Assembly: GCA_029261905.1 (NCBI GenBank)
Contig: JAJDAM010000491.1
Coordinates: 1-5,607 of the forward strand
DNA: 5,607 nucleotides
DNA from: Deltaproteobacteria bacterium
Lineage (GTDB): Bacteria > Myxococcota_A > UBA9160 > SMWR01
Reading direction: 5' to 3'
Part shown: one piece after another, positions 1 to 4,793 of the stretch
Position numbering within the stretch: the stretch's first letter is position 1
Layout of the letters: every line of letters starts with the position of its first letter
Notes under the pieces: generated by a model
Told to the model about the DNA's origin: nothing
Databases searched by the model: none
What the model saw: the letters and a program-made list of their open reading frames with translations, nothing else
Program-made: the position numbers and the translations under genes

Positions 1-887
1 TCCCGGGCGTTCGAGGCGACGAAGTCGTGCAACGCTTCGAACGGGTACGCGTCGTTCAGCTGCCAGAGCATCGGGAAGATCATCAGCACCAACTCCACGT
101 CGCGGGCGGCGGTGAGCGTCCGCGCTGATTCCAATGCGCGCCGTGCGCCGATCCAACCGGGATGATCATCGCGAAAGTTCGCGCGATACGATGCAATCAG
201 ATCGTCCATCGCCCGCCGCCGCTCGAAACGGTCGACGAGAATGTCGGCGAGTCGCAAATGACGTCGCCACCACGACCGCTCTTTCGGTGCCGGCGGGTTG
301 AAAGCCGGCAACGTGGCCGGGCCCCCGGCGTCGTTGAGGAAAAAACAGATCACGACGAGGTCTGGATCGAGGCGCATGCCCCGATGAGCGAGCAACGCCA
401 CCTCGGCTTCGGTGTCGTAGCCACCCGCGCCCAGATTGAGCACCTCGAACGAAGTTGCCCCGTAACTCTCGTCGAGCTTCCGCTGCAGGACCGAAAGCAG
501 TGTGTGGTGGTCGCGTACTCCTTCTCCGAACAGAAACGAGTCCCCGATTCCAACGATTCGAGCCGTGCCGGCGAACTTCTCCAGTGTGGTCTCGGCGCCG
601 CGGAAACCCAGTGCGTTGATGCGATAGGTGAGCAGCGCGCCAGGGTCGAAGTAGCCGCGCGGGTCGGTCCCGAATCTCTGCTGTCCTGTGCCGGGGGCGA
701 ACACGTAGGGCACGTGTTCGATCGGGCTCTCCCGGATGAGGGAGCGCGGAAGCCAGGTGTGGTTGACGCGACGCACGGGCTCGGTGAAGAGCCGCGATCC
801 CAGTTCGGCAAGCGCCAACGTCAGCCCGAGCGCGGCTGCCGCCAACGACAGTGACAGGATCAATTGACGCGCGGAGCGTGAACTCAT
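1..887 (-). CDS. SGNH/GDSL-hydrolase-like protein, membrane-anchored, C-terminus outside window (partial)
   Basis: The reading frame is open from an ATG at 887-885 to the left edge, giving 295 codons without a stop; its 3' end lies outside the window. Residues about 8-30 (LILSLSLAAAALGLTLALAE) form one hydrophobic segment, which suggests a signal anchor or uncleaved signal peptide with the rest outside the cytoplasm. Family motifs are visible: YVFAPG at 61-66, then NALGFRG at 91-97, then the nucleophile block IGDSFLFGEGV (Ser117 in GDS 115-117), a glycine block NLGAGGYDT at 151-159, and a block III FFLND with Asn185. The last block, with the catalytic Asp/His, would lie beyond the edge. Members of this fold are esterases or O-acetyl/acyl hydrolases and transferases acting on lipids or glycans; the substrate cannot be read here. 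The start is favoured because the hydrophobic segment follows it directly, but the ribosome site is weak. It lies 66 bp downstream of the sulfatase gene on the same strand, so it may be the third gene of that operon. Confidence 0.85.
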   Translation of the reverse strand, partial: MSSRSARQLILSLSLAAAALGLTLALAELGSRLFTEPVRRVNHTWLPRSLIRESPIEHVPYVFAPGTGQQRFGTDPRGYFDPGALLTYRINALGFRGAETTLEKFAGTARIVGIGDSFLFGEGVRDHHTLLSVLQRKLDESYGATSFEVLNLGAGGYDTEAEVALLAHRGMRLDPDLVVICFFLNDAGGPATLPAFNPPAPKERSWWRRHLRLADILVDRFERRRAMDDLIASYRANFRDDHPGWIGARRALESARTLTAARDVELVLMIFPMLWQLNDAYPFEALHDFVASNAR

Positions 888-911
888 CTCAGCACTCGAT
901 CTGGCAAACCG

Positions 912-937
912 GTCGGCTGAATCGCGATCCTGCCGAC
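912..937. repeat. Inverted repeat with nested palindrome in the sulfatase-SGNH gap
   Basis: The arms GTCGGC (912-917) and GCCGAC (932-937) are perfectly complementary. The 14-nt loop contains the self-complementary ATCGCGAT (921-928). There is no T-run on either side, so it does not look like an intrinsic terminator. It could be an mRNA hairpin between the two coding regions or chance in GC-rich DNA. Confidence 0.35.
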
Positions 938-953
938 GCTGCGTTCGAGGCTC

Positions 954-2444
954 TCAACCATTCCGATCAGACGATGCCGGTGCGGCTGCGTGCGGGTACC
1001 GGGCTTCGAGGCGGCGTGCGGCGTCTTCGCGACCGGTCGCGCGAAGTCGTTCGAGGTAGTTGGGCAGATGCCCGACCACGTGCCACGGGCCGCCTTCTTC
1101 GAGCACGGTCGCCATCGGATCAGTTCCGGTCGGGTGATCGCGCATGCGGTCCGCATGCCAGCGGTCCAAGGTTTCGTTCGCCCGTTCGACGACCTCGGGC
1201 AGGTCATCGGCCAGGTCGTTGAGTTCGTGTGGGTCGATTGCGAGGTCGAAGAGCATGGAGTCGGGCAATTCGTGATATCCGTCGTGCAGCGTGCGAATGA
1301 AGATGTAGTCGTCGAATCGGACCGATCGTTGGCAGGTCCATGCGCCCTGGGAAAGGACGAGTGCGTCACGCCCTTCGTCACGATGCTCGCGTAGCGCCGC
1401 TGCGAAACTGCGTCCATCCCAGTTGCTCGGGACCTTGAGATCCAGCAGTTCGAGGACCGTAGCTGCGACATCGAAGTGGTAGTGGGAGGCCCTGTCGACG
1501 CGGCCTTCACCCAAGCCCGGCCAACGCATGATGAATGGAATTCGGTTCGTGAAGTCGTCCGCCAGATGGTGGTCGCAGTAGACATTGAGCTCACCCAGCG
1601 TTTCGCCGTGATCCGAGGAAATCAAGATGGCCGTATCGTCGAGAATCCCGAGATCGGACAATTTGTTGATCACACGGCCGACGTGCTCGTCCGCGTAGCG
1701 AATCCCGGTGTCGTAGCCGTCGAACATCTGGCGCACTTCGGACATCGAAGGGATCTCGAGCGGTTGACGCGGATACAACTTGCGAAGCGCCTCGGATATC
1801 CCAAATCCCATCACTTCGCGTGAAGAATGCGGGCCGACGCCCTGCCAGTGTGCGGCCCGGATTTCCTCGGTGAGCCAGCTCGGGATGGGATCACCCGCGA
1901 ACGGGTCGCCGTGTTCGGCCGGCACGCGGTAGGGCGTGTGCGGATCCCACAGGTGCATGTGGACGAACCAGTCGTCGTTTTGTCCATTCCGGTCGAGCCA
2001 GTCGAGTGCAACCGGGCTGACATCGTGAGCCTGCTCGAGTCCGAACTGGCCGATGTTGTGGACCTCCTGGAATCCCGCATACCAGTGCCACGCCGAGTGC
2101 CGCTCGCCGAACGTCGAGATCGTGACGGTCTTCAACCCCGCGCGTCGCATGCGCGCGGGCCAACTCGTTCTCGCCAACCGGGAAATGAATTCGCGTCCCG
2201 GCCCTTCGTGGATGAAATCAGCGGCCGTCCCACCGTGGGACACTACGCCCGTGTTGATGCCGAATCGGCCCGAGAACAAGGCGGTCCGGCTGGGCAGGCA
2301 CGGCGTGTCCGTTGCATAACAGCGGTCGAATCGGATGCCTTGTTCGGCGATGCGGTCGATGTTCGGGCTGGTGTTACGCGCGTAGCCGTAGCAGCCCAGA
2401 TGGTCGGCACGAAGTGTGTCGATGTCGATGTACAGGATTCTCAT
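954..2444 (-). CDS. Sulfatase, formylglycine-dependent (type I, alkaline-phosphatase superfamily)
   Basis: This 496-aa protein has the length and motif order of type I sulfatases, which hydrolyse sulfate esters. The N-terminal metal site is IDTLRADHLGCYGY (8-21, Asp9). The signature CLPSR at 49-53 supplies Cys49, which in this family is converted to formylglycine, followed by TALFSGR. Further motifs are HLWDPHTPY (164-172), SSDHGETLGE (276-285, with metal ligands Asp278 and His279) and the C-terminal FDLAIDPHELNDLADD (399-414). The second Asp of the arylsulfatase A type Asp-Asp pair is Thr10 here and the Asn ligand is His279, both usual in the 'DTLR...DHGE' branch, which also contains phosphonate and phosphodiester hydrolases. 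I see no signal peptide, so the protein is probably cytoplasmic. The maturating enzyme is not in the window. A Shine-Dalgarno sequence 4 nt upstream supports the start. It lies 55 bp after the crotonase gene, likely in one operon. The substrate is unknown. Confidence 0.95.
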   Translation of the reverse strand: MRILYIDIDTLRADHLGCYGYARNTSPNIDRIAEQGIRFDRCYATDTPCLPSRTALFSGRFGINTGVVSHGGTAADFIHEGPGREFISRLARTSWPARMRRAGLKTVTISTFGERHSAWHWYAGFQEVHNIGQFGLEQAHDVSPVALDWLDRNGQNDDWFVHMHLWDPHTPYRVPAEHGDPFAGDPIPSWLTEEIRAAHWQGVGPHSSREVMGFGISEALRKLYPRQPLEIPSMSEVRQMFDGYDTGIRYADEHVGRVINKLSDLGILDDTAILISSDHGETLGELNVYCDHHLADDFTNRIPFIMRWPGLGEGRVDRASHYHFDVAATVLELLDLKVPSNWDGRSFAAALREHRDEGRDALVLSQGAWTCQRSVRFDDYIFIRTLHDGYHELPDSMLFDLAIDPHELNDLADDLPEVVERANETLDRWHADRMRDHPTGTDPMATVLEEGGPWHVVGHLPNYLERLRATGREDAARRLEARYPHAAAPASSDRNG

Positions 2445-2448
2445 GTCG

Positions 2449-2455
2449 CTTCCTC
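2449..2455 (-). promoter_or_regulatory. Ribosome binding site of the sulfatase gene
   Basis: On the minus strand GAGGAAG ends 4 nt before the ATG at 2444, with its AGGA core 6 nt away. It fixes the sulfatase start and indicates independent translation rather than coupling to the upstream gene. Confidence 0.7.
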
Positions 2456-2479
2456 GGGCGAGGAATGGAACGCGCCTTC

Positions 2480-2512
2480 AGTTGTCGATCAGTTGTCGAT
2501 CAGTCGTCGATG
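2480..2512. repeat. Three 11-bp tandem repeats spanning the crotonase stop codon
   Basis: Two identical plus-strand units AGTTGTCGATC (2480-2490 and 2491-2501) are followed by a third, AGTCGTCGATG (2502-2512), that differs at two positions. Read on the minus strand the third unit encodes the end of the crotonase (Ile-Asp-Asp), and the other two lie just after its stop. TGA occurs at 2502-2500, 2491-2489 and 2480-2478. Because 11 is not a multiple of 3, these fall in all three frames. It looks like a local duplication of the gene's 3' end. Confidence 0.85.
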
Positions 2513-3399
2513 AGGAAGCCGCGCTCGTCGCGGATTTCCGGGCCGACCACGCGGGCGCGTCCGTCGCCAAACTTGGCGTCGCGTTCGCGAATGGCTTCTT
2601 TCAGTCCCTTCTCGACCGCGAGTTTCGTAAATCCCCGCGCACTCGGTGTCTGGTGGCCACGGGCGTCGTTTTCGCAGGCGATGCGTTGGAGGGTGCGCGC
2701 GCCCATCAGCTCGAGTCCCATGTTCACGATGCGCTTGTTGGCCGACAGGAGTTCGACGTCGATTTTCGCCATCCGATCGACGAGCCCTTCGACTTCCGCC
2801 TCGAGGTACTCGGGGGGCACGGCCTTCAGGACCAGGTTGATCTGCGCCGCTTCGGTGCCCGTGATGGTGTCTCCCGTGAGTGTCAAGCGCTTCGCCCACT
2901 GCGGGCCGACGTTGTACAGCCACATGTTGTTGGGGAGAGCACCGAGATCGCGTGCGGGCGGGAAACCGAACACCGCATCGTCGGCGGCGATGACCATGTC
3001 GCACAGCAGCGCGATGTCTGTCCCGCCGGCCAGACAGTGGCCGTGCACCTGCGCGACCACGGGCTTGTGCATGTCGAAGATTGCCATGCGCAGCCGCTGT
3101 TGGCGTTCGAGCTGCCAGGTGTCGTCTTCGAAGCCGCGATAGCCGCGGTATTTTCGGTCGGCCTCGCCCGGCGGTGGACCGCTTCCCGGGCTGGGCGCCA
3201 GGTCATACCCGGCGCAGAACGATTTGCCGGCGCCGCGCAAGATCACCGCGTGGACTTCCGTGTCGTTGTCGGCCTCCCAGAGGGCCTCGTAGAGTTCGGA
3301 CTGCAACTGGTAGGAAAGCGCGTTGCGTTTTTCGGGTCGATTCAAGGTGATTCGCGCGCGACCGCGTTCGATTTCATAGATGAGGGTCTCGAATTCCAT
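2500..3399 (-). CDS. Crotonase-superfamily protein (enoyl-CoA hydratase/isomerase-like), non-canonical active site
   Basis: A 299-aa CoA-thioester enzyme of the crotonase fold. It shows ITLNRPEKRNAL (17-28), the first oxyanion-hole segment GAGKSFCAGYDL (56-67), and the second, HGHCLAGGTDIALLCDMVIA (119-138), which ends in the usual Cys-Asp. It is longer than the usual 255-265 aa mainly because of a polar, Gly/Pro-rich loop at about 68-100. Aligned by eye with rat mitochondrial crotonase, the position of Glu144 is Asp128 and that of Glu164 is Pro148 (FGFPPARDLGALPNN, 145-158), so neither catalytic glutamate is kept. The family also includes isomerases, dehalogenases, decarboxylases and C-C hydrolases, so simple hydration of enoyl-CoA should not be assumed. 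The start is supported by GGAGG 5 nt upstream. It is the first gene of the leftward group and divergent from the acyl-CoA dehydrogenases, which suggests a shared CoA-dependent degradation pathway. Confidence 0.92.
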   Translation of the reverse strand: MEFETLIYEIERGRARITLNRPEKRNALSYQLQSELYEALWEADNDTEVHAVILRGAGKSFCAGYDLAPSPGSGPPPGEADRKYRGYRGFEDDTWQLERQQRLRMAIFDMHKPVVAQVHGHCLAGGTDIALLCDMVIAADDAVFGFPPARDLGALPNNMWLYNVGPQWAKRLTLTGDTITGTEAAQINLVLKAVPPEYLEAEVEGLVDRMAKIDVELLSANKRIVNMGLELMGARTLQRIACENDARGHQTPSARGFTKLAVEKGLKEAIRERDAKFGDGRARVVGPEIRDERGFLIDD

Positions 3400-3404
3400 T
3401 GGGG

Positions 3405-3409
3405 CCTCC
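3405..3409 (-). promoter_or_regulatory. Ribosome binding site of the crotonase gene
   Basis: On the minus strand GGAGG lies 5 nt upstream of the ATG at 3399. It is a near-ideal Shine-Dalgarno sequence and fixes the start. Confidence 0.75.
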
Positions 3410-3428
3410 AGGCGCGGATGCTAGAGGG

Positions 3429-3465
3429 CTCGGCACGGGAGCGCGAGGCTGGCCCGTGCGTCGAG
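3429..3465. repeat. Long inverted repeat in the divergent promoter region
   Basis: The arm CTCGGCACGGG (3429-3439) pairs with CCCGTGC (3453-3459) and, after a 2-nt bulge (3460-3461), CGAG (3462-3465). This gives 11 base pairs around a 13-nt spacer. Its centre, near 3446, is about 41 bp upstream of the transcription start expected from the -10 element at 3475-3480. It could be an activator or repressor site. With no gene ending here, a terminator role is unlikely. Confidence 0.5.
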
Positions 3466-3474
3466 AAAAATCGT

Positions 3475-3480
3475 TATGAT
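3475..3480 (+). promoter_or_regulatory. Putative -10 element for the acyl-CoA dehydrogenase genes
   Basis: TATGAT matches the sigma-70 -10 consensus at 5 of 6 positions and stands in a short AT-rich stretch 29 bp before the ATG. No TTGACA-like -35 is found 16-18 bp upstream, where the sequence is GC-rich and forms part of an inverted repeat. The promoter may therefore depend on an activator, or the match may be chance. Confidence 0.35.
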
Positions 3481-3499
3481 GCGTGCCCCACGACGCATC
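3478..3499. repeat. Inverted repeat overlapping the -10/+1 region, possible operator
   Basis: GATGCGT (3478-3484) and ACGCATC (3493-3499) form a perfect 7-bp dyad with an 8-bp spacer. It overlaps the last three bases of the putative -10 and abuts the Shine-Dalgarno sequence. The inner bases CGTG/CACG (3482-3485, 3489-3492) offer an alternative shorter stem. Its place and size suit a repressor operator, such as those of TetR- or GntR-type regulators of fatty-acid genes, but no regulator gene is in the window. Confidence 0.5.
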
Positions 3500-3506
3500 G
3501 GAGGAG
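3500..3506 (+). promoter_or_regulatory. Ribosome binding site deciding the acyl-CoA dehydrogenase start
   Basis: GGAGGAG, with its GGAGG core 5 nt before the ATG at 3510, selects that ATG over an in-frame GTG at 3483. The GTG has no comparable upstream site and lies inside the inverted repeat. Confidence 0.8.
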
Positions 3507-3509
3507 AGC

Positions 3510-4736
3510 ATGAGCGAGACCCCCCAGATCACCGAAGACGAGCTTCGACAGCGCACCCGAAAACTGCTCGACGAAGTCCACCCGGAAAAGGTGGATGCCG
3601 TGACGTTCCGGCGCGCCCAGTACGAACACGGCCTCGCCTTCGTCCACTTTCCCGAAGGCTACGGCGGTCTGGGGCTCAGCCCGAAGTTCAACCAGGTCGT
3701 GGCGGACGAGATCTCGAAAAATTCCAAGGTGACCTATCCCGACCCGCCGATCAGCGTGATCGGGATCGGAATGGGCGCACCCACGCTGGTCACCTATGGC
3801 AGCGACGAACTCAAGAAGACGTTGCTCCCGCGAGTCTTCTCCGGCGAGGACATCTGGTGCCAGATGTTCAGTGAGCCGGGCGCCGGTTCGGATGTGGCCG
3901 GACTTTCGACGACGGCGGTTCGCGACGGTGACGAGTGGGTCGTCAATGGCCAGAAGGTCTGGACGACACTCGCTCATGTTTCGAAATGGGGCATGCTGGT
4001 CGCGCGAACGAATCCCGACGTACCCAAGCACGACGGACTCTCGTATTTCCTGCTGGATATGGAGTCGCCTGGCGTCGAGGTGCGGCCCCTCTATCAGATT
4101 ACCGGGGAAGCCGAGTTCAACGAGGTCTTCTTCAACGACGTACGGATTCCGCACGATCGGATGTTCGGCGAAGAGGGGCAGGGCTGGCGGGTCGCGATCA
4201 CGACGCTGATGAACGAACGGGTTGCGATTGGCGGGGGCGGCTCGACCCGCAAGGGGGCTGGCGCGATCTCGCCACTGCTCAAGCTCTGGAAGGATCGACC
4301 CGCTGGCCAGCAATCGGCCGCCGGTGAGGCGGTACTTCGCGATCGTGTGGCACAGCGCTATATCGAAACCGAGCTGTTGCGAGTGACCGCGATTCGTGCT
4401 CGCGCGGGAATGAAGGCTGGCAACCCGGGGCCCGAAGGCTCGGTGGCCAAACTCGCACAGGCTGAAATTCACAAGCGGTTGTGGGAAACCAGCATCGATG
4501 TGCTGGGAAATGCCGGTCTGAGTTTCGAAGCCGGCTACGAACTGCGACAGGGGTTCGGCGGTAACGACACGCCCGAGGCGCTCGCGAAGTATCAATTCCT
4601 GCGGTCCCGCGCGAATTCGATCGAGGGGGGAACCTCCGAGATCATGCGCAACATCCTCGGCGAGCGCGTGCTGGGCCTTCCGGGTGAACCGCGCGTCGAC
4701 AAGGACGTGGCCTGGAAGGACGTGCCGCGCTCCTGA
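3510..4736 (+). CDS. Acyl-CoA dehydrogenase (FadE-type), probable catalytic subunit of a heteromeric pair
   Basis: A complete 408-aa FAD enzyme that would oxidise an acyl-CoA to the 2,3-enoyl-CoA. The N-terminal helical domain (about 5-110) contains FPEGYGGLGLSP (47-58). The beta domain holds the flavin/substrate loop WCQMFSEPGAGSDVAGLSTT (116-135), then GQKVWTT (147-153). The C-terminal domain has GPEGSVAKLAQAE (307-319) and ends with IEGGTSEIMRNILGERVLGLP (371-391). The medium-chain enzyme's catalytic Glu376 position is Gly373 by eye. Glu236 in MNERVAIGGGG instead falls where isovaleryl- and long-chain-type enzymes carry theirs. The usual RxxFG motif of the C-terminal domain is not evident. 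These traits resemble FadE26/FadE28-like subunits known from actinobacterial steroid side-chain degradation, which pair with a second FadE. The neighbouring downstream dehydrogenase fits such a partner. The substrate is not determined. It is divergent from the crotonase gene. Confidence 0.93.
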   Translation: MSETPQITEDELRQRTRKLLDEVHPEKVDAVTFRRAQYEHGLAFVHFPEGYGGLGLSPKFNQVVADEISKNSKVTYPDPPISVIGIGMGAPTLVTYGSDELKKTLLPRVFSGEDIWCQMFSEPGAGSDVAGLSTTAVRDGDEWVVNGQKVWTTLAHVSKWGMLVARTNPDVPKHDGLSYFLLDMESPGVEVRPLYQITGEAEFNEVFFNDVRIPHDRMFGEEGQGWRVAITTLMNERVAIGGGGSTRKGAGAISPLLKLWKDRPAGQQSAAGEAVLRDRVAQRYIETELLRVTAIRARAGMKAGNPGPEGSVAKLAQAEIHKRLWETSIDVLGNAGLSFEAGYELRQGFGGNDTPEALAKYQFLRSRANSIEGGTSEIMRNILGERVLGLPGEPRVDKDVAWKDVPRS

Positions 4737-4781
4737 CGCGCCGAACCCCGAAGCTCCCACACCGAACTCCAAGCACACGAC

Positions 4782-4786
4782 GGAAG
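4782..4786 (+). promoter_or_regulatory. Ribosome binding site of the second acyl-CoA dehydrogenase gene
   Basis: GGAAG lies 7 nt before the ATG at 4794. It is a moderate match and supports that start. The 57-bp gap after the preceding stop shows no terminator-like hairpin with a T-run. Confidence 0.5.
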
Positions 4787-4793
4787 AACCCCG

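Larger units (their letters stand above)
3400..3509. promoter_or_regulatory. Divergent intergenic control region between crotonase and acyl-CoA dehydrogenase genes
   Basis: This 110-bp gap separates two gene groups read in opposite directions, so promoters for both should lie here. It contains an AT-rich patch (about 3464-3480) in otherwise GC-rich DNA, two inverted repeats and a ribosome site at each end. I find a plausible -10 element only for the rightward genes and no clear consensus promoter for the leftward ones. The arrangement suggests shared regulation by a DNA-binding protein, which is inference. Confidence 0.6.

Noticed and set aside
162..854. A 230-codon plus-strand frame opposite the left-edge gene.
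   Set aside because: The minus-strand frame has SGNH blocks I-III and an N-terminal membrane segment; the plus-strand product is Arg-rich and motif-free.
884..1594. A 236-codon minus-strand frame overlapping the 3' part of the sulfatase gene and touching the SGNH start.
   Set aside because: It is a different frame inside the sulfatase coding region, with Ser/Thr/Arg-rich composition typical of shadow frames and no motif.
2418..2430. Short GTCGATGTCGATG direct repeat near the start of the sulfatase gene.
   Set aside because: It simply encodes the Asp-Ile-Asp of the metal-binding N-terminus (YIDIDT) and is explained by coding constraint.
3483..3509. An in-frame GTG start that would add nine residues to the first acyl-CoA dehydrogenase.
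   Set aside because: The strong GGAGG site lies between it and the ATG at 3510, and the GTG falls inside the dyad with no ribosome site of its own.
2416..3513. A 365-codon plus-strand frame antisense to the crotonase gene and the start of the sulfatase gene.
   Set aside because: The opposite strand carries strong family motifs and good ribosome sites; this frame shows none and spans the intergenic control region.
4737..4793. Searched for a terminator or small gene in the gap between the two dehydrogenases.
   Set aside because: No stable hairpin with a T-run and no short frame with a ribosome site was seen, so it is treated as a plain intra-operon spacer.
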